A stretch of DNA of 64,000 nt from Zygaena filipendulae (GCA_907165275.2 OU015663.1:4786501-4850500), one strand, 5' to 3'. Shown: positions 23,801 to 34,740, counted from the first letter of the stretch. Program-made: numbers and translations. Notes: generated by a model from the letters alone, not told the origin.

Positions 23801-26800
23801 GGTGGAAACAAAATATTGCTTATCAACACACTTTTGCTTATCTATGTCCATTTGCTATTAATAAGTATAAGTAGGAAATTACAAGAATACTAGTACTATA
23901 CTACTGGAGTTTTAGTAAAGTACCTAACGAGGGTGGACCCCTTCCGATGCCACACTTACGGCCGCACTCAGAGTTGACTTTAATGATTACTTAGTTAAGT
24001 ATAGATTTTTAAACCAAAATTGCCGCAATCAGACACGTTCAGTAAATTAATGTAAATTGACATTTAATGAGATGTAACTTAGTTAGTTAAATGCCAATTA
24101 ACATTAATTTATTAAACTAGTCCGATTGCAGCAGTTTTGTTTTAAAAATCTATACTTAACTAAGTAATCATTAAAGTCGACTCTGAGTGCGGCGGTTAAT
24201 GTATCATTGAACATTGAAATACGTCGGTTTTGCTATTATTCATGCATATTCCTCGATGTGCATATTAAATAATAATTCATATCCGGATATTTTTATTCAT
24301 ACTAGTGACTACCCTGACGACAAAAAAACCGGATGTAACTAGAAAACGCTCTAGTTTATAGATTCCGTGAGATTCGAATGTAGTATTTTTATGGTAGATA
24401 AAGCAATAAAAAACCTTAAATTCTGTATAAAAAACTATTCCTAAAGATGCGAATTTCTTCAGAAAAAAAATAAAAACTTAAAATGTTAAAATGGTAATGC
24501 TTATGGAAGTTAAGCTTCTAAAGTGCTTTTGGATTTCCTACTTTATTAATTTTCAATGCCTTCAGTTTTCAGTATAGAATTATTTTTCACTTTTTTCGGA
24601 TTTTTTTCCCTTGAACTTTGAACATATTTCTTTCCATAACTAAGCATATTTGACACACGAGAGCTGTACTCTTTTGTTTCAATAATTCTATAAGTTTTTG
24701 TAATAATATGGCGATGTCACAAAAATGGGCTTCATAAATCATAACACACTGTGCCTCGTGTACAAAAACCTACAGGGTTAGCCAAGTTGACATTCTACAA
24801 TTGTTAACGTATAGAAAACATAAGTAACGAATCGTCATGTCACTTGGTCAGCCAATCAAACCTAGTTTTCAAGTGGTCACGTAAAGCTCGGGTTTTGATT
24901 GGCTGACCAAAGTTTTCTATTCTAGTTTTCTATGCGTTAACGATTGTAGAATGTCAACTTGGTTAAACCCATAGGTACTTTACAAATGACGCAAATCTTC
25001 TTTTATACCATATGTAGTTAAGTAATTTAGTTTAAAAAATTGTAACGAATTAAATATATATTATATTTATTATATTATTATTAGGTATGTAGAATAAAGA
25101 AAATTGTTAAAGTAGTTTACTTACCCGAGGGCTGTACTGAACTGGCTACCCTCTAGCCAGGGTAGATCTTTTATACCCGGGGAATGTAAAAAAGACGTTC
25201 TGAAGATGTCCGTTCGTATACAAGAGAAATGTCGAGTTTATGCGATAGTGAAGTAGTTAGAAAACATTAACGATCCTTTATCTTACTGTTAGCTCTGCTT
25301 ACTATTATGGGTTATTTCCAAACCCTAATGTAATGTTCTTGGCGATAGCACTAAAGTAGCTGTTGCATGCTTCGCGTTTTTATCCGAGTGAATTCCGGTA
25401 ATCTCTTCGAAGCTCAGGTTGGAAGTTGATAGATACCAGTTAGTATAGGGATGAAAGTTCACCATTTCCTATTTGTCCCCTATTACATATTTAGTATTTA
25501 AAGTTGTTAGGATAAAGGTAGTTATGTCACAAAAATAATTATTATCATAAAGGAAAAATCATTTTATTAAATTCTTTTATTTGTTGGTTCCCTTTTCTTT
25601 AAACTTGAAAATATTCATCTGGTTACAACTAACTGACCAAGGAAAAAATTATGTCAATTTTGTGAAAATCGTTCGGACAGCTACTATATAATATGAATGA
25701 ACACCCTGTGGTCAATGAGTTGCGACAGATGCCTCGAAAAAAAGTACCTACTACCTATCATTTCAAATATAAACACAGAAACTTCGCCGCATAAAAAATG
25801 CGTAAATTTTGGTAGGTATTCTCACTAAACCTTTTTTATCGAGATAAAAGTACCCTAGAACCTTAAGTTTATATCTCTGTTTCAAATGAATCCAAATAGA
25901 TTGACGTGTAGAAAGAGCTTCACTAGGATAAGTCACTCGGCGAGTTTCTTGGCTCTTAGCAATATGTGAATTTCTTTATAGTGTGTTTATAGCCAAGGTT
26001 TTGCATGGTGTTTCACTTTCTATTCTATAGTGTCCGGCTGGCTAGCAACCACCTTATAGTAATCTCTCGCCAATCACCTAAAGATGTGTTTCAGCAATCT
26101 AACTTGAAAGCCAGTTCCCCCAGATTTGTATCTGCTTATGGTCAAACGCTTAGCGAGTTAAAAATCATATAAAAATCCTAACATACAAACCTTTACATAT
26201 TTTATAACAGGTACCTATCTACTATAGTAGCTAGGTCTATAGAGGAAGAGGAGGTAAGTCGAATTTCATGAGATTTTTATTTTTTATATTCCAGAAACAG
26301 CGCGGAGACTCCAAGCGCCAGGGGCGTGCTTGTTGGGAATCCTGAAATCAGCGTATGCGCCAGTGGAACGGGCTGAGCGGTTGTTCCTACAATTGAACAA
26401 CCTTTCTACTATGATCAGTCAAGTAAATATACCTACATAATATACTGTTATTTTCATCAATAAAGAATTAGAGAGATATTTCGCGTACAATTAATAGAGT
26501 ACGATAACATAATATTCGTAAATTTCTAACATTTTTGATTTTTTTTTCCAACTTGAAAGCAATTTCTGTAGGTACCCGAGAATATAATTTTCTAATATTA
26601 CAAATAAAATTCAAAACCATACTATCATTGGGTGGCGTCATATTATCAAGTACTTAACAAAAACTAGCGCATCGCGGTCAAATGATGTACATATGTACCT
26701 AATGGAAAATTATGATGGCATCTTGGAGTAGTTGATTTTGTTATAGAATATTATATAAAAGGACAATGCCGGATTCAGCCCCGTCCTTGCAACTCAAATG

Positions 26801-27744
26801 GTTCTTCATCCTTCTAAATAAGTCAGTCTTCTTTTGCTTAGTTTCCATCACTGAAACTGGCCATCCACCAAGCGATTTTAAAATAGTAGTAGCAGCGATT
26901 AAAAAAGTTATGCTGCCTACTGCCTATTCTCTAACGATTTCTTTTTGTTTTTCAGCTATTGGTGTTCACAGCCTGGGATCGACTACTGGTCTCTCAGGGC
27001 AGACTGACGTGCCTATATTCCCTGATGTTCTATAACGTGGTCACTTATTCCGTTAGCTATGTTCGCGAAATCTGCACCAAGGAAGACTGGTCACCGTATG
27101 TGAACCTGACGCGCAACTCCCGCGTAAAACACCTAGCCATGTCTGCCACGAAAATAGTTTTGGAGTGGACCAAAGCTGTTACATTCATAGTAACAGTCAC
27201 TTTCGTCCTATTAGCCTTAGGTTTAGAACAGGGCTTGGAGCATTACCGTCCGACCGCTCTCTACACGGCCATCACTGGCACGTACTATCTTCTCACAGAA
27301 AGAACGTTCCTCGAGCTGGGACCGATTGCACTGACGGCTTTAAAAATTGAAAGGTTGGAAGGCATGGAACTGTTGTATTATATGGTTGGAGCTAGGAGTG
27401 TGACCACAGCAATAGCGCTTCCGTTAGTGCCAGCGCTTGCGTGGTGCGAGCGCTGGAGACTGGCTGCGTTGGTGCTGTACGTTTGTGTGATCGTGCAAGG
27501 GCGACACCGTTTACGGGAAGCTATTGTTAAGCTCAACGAAGCATGCGGCTCGCTCGCTAGGTTCAGGCGTGCGACGCCGTCGGAGCTGGCGAGTTTGGAG
27601 GACGTTTGTGCTGTATGCCTAGGAGTAATGAAGTCGGCACGCGTAACTCCGTGCGCGCACTTCTTTCACGCAGACTGCCTTAGGAAGTGCCTCGCTGCAT
27701 CGGACCGGTGCCCAATCTGTGTCAGACCCTATATATTTTGCTGA
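17855..27744 (+). CDS. RNF139/RNF145-type membrane RING-H2 E3 ubiquitin ligase
   Basis: Four exons join in phase: 17855-17948, 20326-20502, 26295-26422 and 26956-27744 (stop TGA), giving 395 residues. The first exon encodes a basic, Ser-rich N-terminus. Exon 2 is strongly hydrophobic (WLLSLVLLLPYWAP, then a second span to about residue 72). Exon 4 has further membrane segments near residues 205-225 and 285-316. It ends with a RING-H2 domain at about residues 351-388: C-x2-C, TPCAHFFHADC, CPIC. The string VTPCAHFFHADCLRKCL closely resembles the RING of TRC8/RNF139 and RNF145, ER-membrane ligases in sterol-linked protein turnover. At about 395 residues it is much shorter than those vertebrate proteins (around 650), so upstream membrane spans are absent or I missed exons. 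Exon 1 is supported only by start, donor and phase. Poly(A) signals follow near 28104. Confidence 0.75.
18206..18360 (-). mobile_element. short Helitron copy in RNF139-like intron 1
   Basis: It carries TTCCCCGCGGTTTCACCCGC, then GTTCCCGCGGGAATTCCGGG, and an internal end AAACAAACACTTTCGCATAA. The CTAG terminus has been lost. Confidence 0.6.
18929..19397 (+). repeat. four-unit tandem repeat of ~117 bp
   Basis: Each unit runs TTTGGAGTTCCTGCGGGAAT, GAATCTCCGAAACGGTTGAA, TTTTGACGGGACTTTCACTG, AGCTGATGTTACAAGGAGTA, GGCTAC. Four consecutive units are visible with moderate divergence. The unit is built from Helitron-family interior sequence. Two more units stand at 20078-20250. Confidence 0.8.
20078..20250 (+). 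repeat. two outlying units of the 117-bp tandem repeat
   Basis: GGATTTCTTGCGGGAATTCC with GTGAATCTCCGAAACGGTTA and AGCTGATGTTATAAGAAGTA form one unit. The next starts at ATTGGAGTCCCTGCGGGAAT and breaks off at GGGTGAATG. Confidence 0.65.
20534..21066 (-). mobile_element. Helitron copy interrupted by a MITE
   Basis: The copy begins CTGTCCCGCGCGGTTTCACC and continues to GTTACAAACTCACAAACTCA. The MITE at 20714-21031 then intervenes. The Helitron resumes with CACGAACTCACAAACTACCT and ends at TTATAATATTTAGTATAGAT. The order of insertion is clear: Helitron first, MITE second. Confidence 0.7.
20714..21031. mobile_element. MITE with paired CRE sites, copy 3
   Basis: It has the same body as 2935-3264, with both TGACGTCA sites intact (20853-20860 and 20897-20904). 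It is inserted in a Helitron within intron 2 of the RNF139-like gene. Confidence 0.75.
21260..21354. mobile_element. mini-Helitron fragment bounded by both end types
   Basis: CTAGCTGTTCCCCGCGG is at the left, and ATGAAACTGCGGCAGACAGC then TAGT is at the right, about 95 bp apart. This looks like two opposed 3' ends joined by a deletion. Confidence 0.45.
21829..21977. mobile_element. palindromic MITE, copy 2
   Basis: The ends GGGGCCGTATTTTTGAATCG and complement match the element at 2715-2864 and pair nearly perfectly across 149 bp. Confidence 0.8.
23959..24195. mobile_element. Harbinger-type MITE (GCCGCACTCAGAG ends)
   Basis: It is flanked by the target-site duplication TTA (23956-23958 and 24196-24198). 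The ends are CGGCCGCACTCAGAG / CTCTGAGTGCGGCG. Arms are inverted (AATGATTACTTAGTTAAG / CTTAACTAAGTAATCATT). 237 bp, non-coding. TWA duplications are typical of PIF/Harbinger. Confidence 0.8.
24778..24965. mobile_element. MITE with TTAGCCAAGTTGACA ends, copy 1
   Basis: The left end TTAGCCAAGTTGACATTCTA is the inverse of TAGAATGTCAACTTGG at the right. Inner GTTAACG/CGTTAAC arms match. A second copy is at 44049-44204. Confidence 0.75.
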
Positions 27745-28103
27745 TATCGATTGAATGTTCATGGGAGCAATAGACTGCTGTATTAGTATTGATGTTGTAC
27801 TATGTATTTCTTATTACAAGGGACTAGCTTATGATGAAGGGTCTTTACTCAGTAGTTCAATTAACAGTTCAATTGATTGTTCTACTGCAACTTTTCAGGT
27901 TCATTAGTTTAATCAAACTTTTTAATTGAACTACTGGTACTTAAAAGTGAGATCTCATAACGTACCAAAACGTAATAAGTGTCGATAATTAATGTGTATC
28001 TTGTACTGCAAATTATATGGTGATAATTTAATTATATTGTAAATTGTAATGTACTCCGACTTATTATGTTAATGAAATTTCATATTTATATTTTGTATCG
28101 CTT

Positions 28104-28116
28104 AATAAATAAAATT
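28104..28116 (+). terminator. poly(A) signal of RNF139-like gene
   Basis: AATAAATAAAATTC lies about 360 bp after the RING gene stop codon. It is the first convincing AATAAA after the stop. Confidence 0.5.
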
Positions 28117-28920
28117 CTTTCTTTTATCATTTTTTTTAAACTATACGAGTATTACAAATAGTCAGTAACAATTAAGGAATGACATTCAATAATATTATTT
28201 ACTTTATTTTTCATCCAGATCAAAATCAAATTTGAGAAATATTTTCTAAGAACAAATTCTTATTTAAATAAAGAACTTTTACTATACTGCCTTTATTAGC
28301 TGTTTCCTTGGACGAATCAACCACGCTGTTTCCTGGGGTCTATCCCTCGTGTCCAAGTCTTCACATTTATTTAAGCAGTGAAAACAATTCTCAGTCCGAA
28401 TTGTGTTTCGATTATATTAGATATTAGTAAGTGTGGATTACTTGGACCTGCGCAGAACCCAAGTATTGAACGACATTATTTGTTTTCACAGCCTAGATAT
28501 TGCTTAGGTTATCCAAACATTCGAATACAAATAAGTTTCTCGAAACCTTAATACTAGTCATTATCAGCTTATTCGTCTGTCTGATGGTGAGTTTGATCTG
28601 TGGTGAATGATGAATTGGTGATACAATTATTGCTGAGTAGAAATGTTATAAAAAATATTGATCACAGAATATTTAATTTTTTGCTTTGTAGTATTTTATT
28701 GACTCTATACTTCACTAAAACTGTAGATACCTATAATATGCCCAACTCGGTATCGAAAGCTCTAAAGTGATAACACTTTGACATTTCCTAGATCTTACTG
28801 CAATGGTAATAAAGACTAAAGTTCAACTGAACAAGTATGTTTTGATGTCGACTGTATGGAGTCAGGATGTTATAGAAAGGTGTAGGTAGGTACCTAGTAA
28901 TATTTGAAGGTCGTATTATA

Positions 28921-29422
28921 GTAATCGGCTATTATTTATCATTTAAAACTGGTTACGAAACCGATGCGAAGAAATATTAAACCACTTCCAAAGCTAATGG
29001 CCGCACTCAGAGTCGTTTTAATGATTAAGTACTTAATTTTAAATAAAGATTTTTAAAAAAATACTGTCGTAAAGACGTTCATTAAAATAAGATTTTGTCA
29101 TTTGACTAATTAACGGCCGCACTCAGAGGCGACTTTAATGATTACTTAATTAAGCATAGATTTTTAAAACAAAACTGCCGCAATCAGAGACGCTCAGTAA
29201 ATTAATGTCAATTGGCATTTAACGAGATGTATCTTAATTAGTTAAATGCCAATTGACATTAATTTATTAAAGTTGTCTGATTGCGGCAGTTTTGTTTTAG
29301 AAATCTATACTTAAGTAATCATTAAAATGACTCTGAGTGCGGCCATTAGCTTTGGAAGTGGTTTAATATTTCTTCGCATCGGTTTCGTAACCAGTTTTAA
29401 ATGATAAATAATAGCCGATTAC
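28921..29422. mobile_element. fold-back element with nested Harbinger MITEs
   Basis: The outer arms GTAATCGGCTATTATTTATC ... GAAATATTAAACCACTTCCA (28921-28998) return inverted at 29345-29422. Inside are a damaged CCGCACTCAGAG element and then a fuller one starting at 29115. Two or more insertion events are stacked. Confidence 0.7.
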
Positions 29423-29922
29423 TGCAGAACTCGACCTCGCTATTAGCATACCTAATTGTTTTGTGGCGGACGTAATCGATAAAAATACTTTTGGTTTTAA
29501 AAGGTGTTTGCGCTAAATGCCAGTTTAAAATTATTGCAAGCGAACACCAGAACAAAATTTCAAATATTATGACCACACCTTTTTGGAACATCCTGTATGT
29601 CTGTCTCAAGCAATTTGTAATGGTAGGTAATTCGTATTTTAAAGATTTTTGACGTTTTGTTTAGTGCTAATAATGATTTGAGGACAGAAAAGGCATTGTG
29701 GTGGGTGCTGGCATATCGGTACTGTTTGTTTTACCGACGATGCTGTTTGTATGAATTTGTCGATCTCATCATCATCTTATCATTATTATTTTACAACAGG
29801 TTATTATGTCGCATTCAGGTAACTACTTGAGGCCCAAATCCTGTCCAGACAGCCATAGATTTAGGAAGGTAGGTTAATAATTTTTTGATGACAGGGACCA
29901 AAAAAATAATTTGAATAATAAT

Positions 29923-30125
29923 TTACGGCCGCACTCAGAGTCGTTTTAATCATTACTTAATTTTAAGTAAAGATTTTAAATAAAATCTGCCGCATTCAGA
30001 GATGTTCATTAAATTAATGTTAATTGGCATTTAACTAAATTTAACTTAACAAGTTAAATGCCAACAATAATTTAAAGAACGTCTCTGAGTGCGGCAGTTT
30101 TGTTTTTAAAAACTTTACCTACTGA
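29923..30125. mobile_element. Harbinger-type MITE, internally deleted copy
   Basis: TTACGGCCGCACTCAGAGTC starts the element and CTCTGAGTGCGGCAGTTTTG lies near the end, but the usual second outer end is missing before the next Helitron copy begins. Confidence 0.6.
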
Positions 30126-30135
30126 AAATTAGTAA

Positions 30136-30345
30136 TTACTAGCTGTGCTCCGCGGTCTCACCCGCGTGAGTTTCGAAATTCCCGCAGGACCTCCGAACTT
30201 CTCACCGTTTAAACCTTCCCTGAACTTCCACAAATCTTTCAAGATCAAAATTAATCAAATCGGCCCAGCTATTCTCGATTTTTAGCGAAACTAACGAACA
30301 GCAATTCATTTTTATATAGGTATTTAAAGATTAAAAAGACTGAGT
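30136..30345 (-). mobile_element. Helitron copy, minus orientation
   Basis: ACTAGCTGTGCTCCGCGGTC, CACCCGCGTGAGTTTCGAAA and GAACAGCAATTCATTTTTAT are the family end and a subfamily interior. Confidence 0.6.
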
Positions 30346-31559
30346 GACTAGTGCGACCGCTAGACCTCACACAAATTCAACAGCTAGTACCATGACATCA
30401 TGCTGGTGCCCATACATATCTCAAACTTATGAAAATATATACGTCCTTTTCCTACGTTCCACATCGTATTGATGTTTTCTAGCTGTCCCTTTTTAGTTGG
30501 TTTATCAAGTACAGTTTCCTCGTATGAGCTATGAAACCAAAATGTCGTAAGTCGTAACTCTGAATACAATATTCACCGCAAGCAGTCGTCGGTCGCTCCA
30601 TGCGGCTCTCTTTCGTGTATATTGTGTAGGCACTTGCTACATAATATTTAACAAAAAGCCGGCAAATTGTTAAACGGATGCCGTATGTTTTACCTTACGT
30701 GTAAAAAAGTTAACTAATTTTAGGTGTTATTTTGAATTAAATAAAACTGTATCAATCTGTTGTGGTGTTTATCAAAATTATTCTACTTCGACGATATCGG
30801 ATACTGATAAAAGGTATGTAATACCTATGATTCGTATGGTTTTAACAACAATAGCTTTACGGTTCGGTTCACATACATGGATCTAAACAATTTTTCCTGT
30901 ACTTATGTAATAGTTATCTTTGCCTATACCAAGCTGATTAGGTAGTGTGTAGCGGATAACAATATAAAAAACGAAGGTAAATTAGGTAAGTTAAAAATTA
31001 CAAATTAAAAGTTTTGTATTATAAATTAAAAAGGAGCAATTAAATATTTTTAGGACGAGAGCGGCTATTTTGAAGCAGAGCAAAAGATTCTACCTACAGT
31101 AGAATCCCGATCGTAGCGTGGGATTCTAACACTGTTATTATTTGTCAGAATACCTACTTACTGATACTTTTTATCCCTACATAACAAAGAGTTATCGATT
31201 TTAGTTGCAGAAAGGAAAATCATAAAAATTGGATCCTTCAACAGCCACTTGCAGCAGCGGCATTAGTTAATATCTACAGATGCCGCTTCTGCAAGTGGTC
31301 GTCTGTGCTTTGTAAGTTCGAACGACCTATACCTGACCGATTGCGGTCATATTCACACATTATAAACGTACCGCATGAATTCCAAAATTCAGTTCATTTG
31401 GTACCTATACAATATATTATATACTAAGTTACGTATAGTTTAGGACTTGGAATAGGAGAGAGCAAAAGTAATCCCGATATTCATGCGGGAATTCCGAAAC
31501 TCACACGGGTGAAACTGTAGCTAAAAAATTAGTATTAATTGGGAGACGACTTGGGGTGG

Positions 31560-31990
31560 AAATGTAGACCGTGAAAACGTTGAGTCTAAGCATAGGTACC
31601 TACAGGTAGGATAATCTATGCCTACACGACAGATAATCTGGGGGCACGGCAGTGCCCCCGCCAAGTCGAGCAACAAAAGCGGCACGGCCGTACTATCCTT
31701 TTCTCGAAGCAATTCAGGCCATTTTCGACCCCCTATAACTTCGTTGTGGATAAAACTAGAAGCCTGAATTTTTAGTAAACAACCAGGTATTGCATAAAGA
31801 CGGTATAATTTAAATTTCATTCGATTTGAACCAGTAGTTTAAGAATTATAACTAGTCAAAGTTTCTTAATTTTGTAGGTCACTCACTCACTCACTCACTC
31901 ACTCACTCACTCACTCACTCACTCACTCACTGACCGATCATCAAAACTCTAAGGCACTTCTAGCAGACATAGAAGTTTGAAATTTAGAAT
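31560..31990 (+). repeat. dispersed repeat with CACT microsatellite, copy 1
   Basis: The sequence from GCACGGCAGTGCCCCCGCCA through AAGCCTGAATTTTTAGTAAA to GTAGGTCACTCACTCAC recurs, diverged, at 50160-50460 in the same order. A 13-fold TCAC array lies at 31879-31930. Family not recognised. Confidence 0.6.
31879..31930 (+). repeat. (TCAC)13 microsatellite
   Basis: A pure run of the tetranucleotide TCAC, about 52 bp. The second copy of the host repeat has only about five units. Confidence 0.9.
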
Positions 31991-32052
31991 ACAATTAGTG
32001 TTTATTGTATAAATCAAGGAAAAACTAATATATTTTGCAATTTCGGTCCAGT

Positions 32053-32520
32053 TTTCTAGATACATTAACTGCATAAATAACTTTGTAATCCCATATAAAT
32101 GTATGGAATTACAAAGTTATACAACGTGTTAATGAATTAACTGAAAACCTGATACACCCCATTTAAAAAAATAAACAATAATATGATTAAAATATATTTT
32201 ATGTCTAAAATATTTATACTTTAAAAGTTATTCAACATTAGTTTGGAGGTGACCTATCTACGAAATTCTAAGTGCTACGCCCGCGCCTTCCGGTTCGATT
32301 TTTTTTGCTGCGGGCTGTGTACGCGCCAAAGATTGTATTATAAACAATTTAGACATGGCCTAGTAAAAATGAAAAAATATAACCTATATCAAAACATAGT
32401 GCGATCGATTCGCTAGTCGATTCTGAGCAAACTACTTTCTAGTTTTCAGTTAATTCATTAACACGTTGTATATGCAGTTATATGTACCAACTGCACAAAT
32501 AACTTTGTAATCCCATATAA
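32053..32520. mobile_element. fold-back element with AACTTTGTAATCCCATATAA units
   Basis: ATACAACGTGTTAATGAATT (32120-32140) is inverted at 32449-32471. AACTTTGTAATCCCATATAA occurs directly at 32081 and 32502. The region between is AT-rich and non-coding. Confidence 0.5.
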
Positions 32521-32521
32521 A

Positions 32522-32560
32522 TATATGAGACTAGCTGTTCCCCGCGGTTTCACCCGTTTA
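32522..32560 (-). mobile_element. Helitron terminus next to the PIF1 remnant
   Basis: ACTAGCTGTTCCCCGCGGTT then TCACCCG is the family 3' end in reverse. The similarity stops abruptly and the helicase-like frame begins within about 30 bases. Confidence 0.55.
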
Positions 32561-32568
32561 CTATATGT

Positions 32569-32931
32569 ATTGCCTATGCTATAACTATACACAAGAGTCA
32601 GGGCCTAAGTCTGAATAATGCGCTGATGGATATCGGTTCTACAGTATTCACATCCGGTCAGGCTTACGTGGCGCTTTCGAGAGTTACAAGTCTGGGTGGC
32701 TTACATCTAATTAATATCGACTTTGGAAGTATTAAAGCGCAGAAATCCTCAATTTGTGAATACAATAGATTAAGAAGCATTTACCGTCCAGACTTGTCAA
32801 AAATTGTAACATCGAAGCCTCCGAGAAAAATCCATAGAGACAGGGAGTGGGCTTTGCGAAAAACTGTAGCTGAAGCTCAAGAAGTAGTACCAGAAAAGAA
32901 AAGGAGGAAGACCATTTACAAAAAGAAATGA
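32569..32931 (+). pseudogene. PIF1-type DNA helicase, C-terminal remnant
   Basis: The frame opens with AITIHKSQGLSLNNALMDIG and continues SGQAYVALSRVTSLGGLHLI, then a basic tail ending in KKRRKTIYKKK and a TGA stop. IHKSQG and the YVALSRV-GLHL block are the last conserved motifs of PIF1-family helicases. Such proteins form the C-terminal domain of Helitron replicases, and a Helitron end lies just upstream. The upstream ATPase motifs are missing, so this is a 5'-truncated fragment of about 120 residues. It could also be part of a free-standing PIF1-like repeat gene; the Helitron link is inference from proximity. Confidence 0.75.
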
Positions 32932-32932
32932 G

Positions 32933-33362
32933 ATCCCATCAAAAACAAACTTGTAAAAAAGTCCCAAGTCTCGCAACTCAGTTCTTCTACAGTAAAAAGT
33001 TGTGAGATCAATATAATACCAAGTCGGTTAATTTATTCAGTATCTCACAAGTAATACATATTATAATTAAATTAGATTGTTTAGAACCATAATTATGTAT
33101 TACATGTGAGATATATTGTGTTTTCACGTGATCGCCAAGCCAATCAATCTATTTAAAACATAAAAGATTTTTAAATTTGATATGGTCACTATAAAATGTT
33201 ATTAGATTAGCTTATAACATGATACCTTTAGACAGAAGGACCCTTAAGTAGGCACTGAATAAATTAACCGACTTGGTATTACATTGATCTCACAACTTTT
33301 TACTGTAGAAGAACTGAGTTGCGAGACTTGGGACTTTTTTACAAGTTTGTTTTTGATGTGAT
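32933..33362. mobile_element. MITE with ~110-bp terminal inverted repeats
   Basis: CATCAAAAACAAACTTGTAA ... AGTCCCAAGTCTCGCAACTC ... CTACAGTAAAAAGTTGTGAG at the left is mirrored at 33250-33362. GGTTAATTTATTCAG on the inner side is also mirrored. It begins immediately after the PIF1 stop codon. Confidence 0.8.
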
Positions 33363-33589
33363 AATACTATACTAGTAGCCCGTAGCCGTATCACGTAGTA
33401 TTTTAAGCTAATTACATTAAAAGAACAATATTGGTTTGTCATACTAAAGTGATACCGATTACTAGAATCGCTAACATGAGAGCAAACATGTGAAGGATTG
33501 ATTGTTCGTGATTTTCTCTGAAATCAAAATCAATCAATCGAAATAAAAAATCAATCGCTGTTCTAACGCCAAGAATAATCTAAAATTAA

Positions 33590-33725
33590 AGCATAATGAT
33601 CCTGGAAATAGGTAGTCACCTCGCCAATGTTGGGTCCTTAGAGCGTCCTTGACCTTGTGGATATCGACAAAGCCGAAGCTCTTTGATTCTGACAGAGCGT
33701 GGCCTGGGCGTTGTTATTATAAATA
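33590..33725 (-). other. protein-like open stretch, unassigned
   Basis: On the minus strand the frame HALSESKSFGFVDIHKVKDA, then LRTQHWRGDYLFPG, is open and GC-rich against an AT-rich background. There is a possible acceptor (CGCCCAG) before it and a possible donor (GAGGTGACT) inside. I recognise no family. It could be an orphan exon or part of a repeat. Confidence 0.3.
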
Positions 33726-33865
33726 GGTACAACTATAGTAGATGACGGAAAATAGATTTAGATTTAGGTAAAAGAAAAACCTAATCCAAATTACAATTAT
33801 TTGACCCAAGCCTGTCATACCTAAATATTACTCATATTAATGCAGCATTACAGTACAATCTTTTT

Positions 33866-34740
33866 AGGGTTCCGTAGTTCCTTACCTCAAAAGGAAAAAA
33901 TACGTAAGTTTCGTGGAACACACGGTGGGAACTCCATTTCTGTTCCTCGTAGTTTCCGAGAAATAAGTTTTCGAAAATTTGACATTTAACAGATTTTGCG
34001 CCCTGTTGTTTTCTTCAGTAAATTTTAATTTTGCTGTTTCTAGGGAGAAAACTACTTACTTGCAACATCTCTGTTTTTGATAACTAATAACCATGGTAAT
34101 GAGTAGATTTTGTATTTCAATTTCGAACAATAGTTTGAATAAAACTATCGTTCTAGGCAAATACATTCTATATAACTAAAATATCATTGATTCTAGGTGT
34201 ATTATCTTTATGGCTTAATACTTATAATATAGCGGTCTTAACTCCATCTGGAGTTAAGACTTATATTGCATGGCGTTGGCGTATAATATCGTGTAACCAT
34301 CACCGAACTAATATGCCGAGTAGTATCTACGTGAACCGGTGAAGGTGTCAGTCAGTACGCATTCCGTACTACGCCACCTGCACCAGTCAGACGTTCGGAC
34401 CCCATCTGCCTTTTTCTACTCGATTTGTGTATTTCATACCTATATCAAGTACGTTGACAAACCAACAACTGAACGCTACTCGTAATGAGAGTAGCCGGCG
34501 CCAACCAATAAGCATCCAATAATCGTTCCAAAAACCAATAACTAACCAATAAGTGCGCACCTATGATGCCATGACTGAAAATTTCGCCTAACCCCTCATC
34601 CTCCGTTGCTGTACGATAAAAACTTCGTTCTAAAAAAAAAATAAACGGAACCCTTAGTTGTTAGTTTGTTGTCCGTCAGTCTGTCTGTCTGTCAAGTGTC
34701 AAGACCATCTGGAGTTTAATTGGTTCATGATCTCGAGTAA
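33866..34740. repeat. GGGTTCCGTA-type repeat split by a ~700-bp insertion
   Basis: AGGGTTCCGTAGTTCCTTAC then CTCAAAAGG (33866-33895), and ACGGAACCCTTAGTTGTTAG with GTCTGTCTGTCTGTCAAG (34646-34700), are two parts of a repeat that is normally contiguous in lepidopterans as I remember it. The sequence between them would be an insertion. Confidence 0.4.
34233..34260. repeat. perfect 12-bp-stem hairpin
   Basis: GTCTTAACTCCA-TC-TGGAGTTAAGAC is a perfect inverted repeat with a two-base loop. There is no T-tract or gene end nearby, so no function is assigned. Confidence 0.6.

Larger units (their letters stand above)
22000..26294. other. RNF139-like intron 2, remaining part
   Basis: Apart from the two MITEs listed, this AT-rich 4-kb stretch shows only short random frames, and I see no exon with both splice sites and protein-like sequence. 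Around 23600 and 24620 the sequence AATACTCAA/TTGAACTTTGA with TTATTTCAATAATC suggests another diverged inverted repeat. Confidence 0.4.

Noticed and set aside
26766..27035. 89-residue frame at the end of RNF139-like intron 3
   Set aside because: It overlaps the acceptor and reads exon 4 in the wrong frame.
31879..31930. Possible CRISPR-like or telomere-like array
   Set aside because: It is a plain TCAC tetranucleotide microsatellite with no spacers.
34233..34260. Hairpin considered as a terminator or microRNA precursor
   Set aside because: The stem is only 12 bp with a two-base loop, too short for a microRNA precursor, and no gene ends there.
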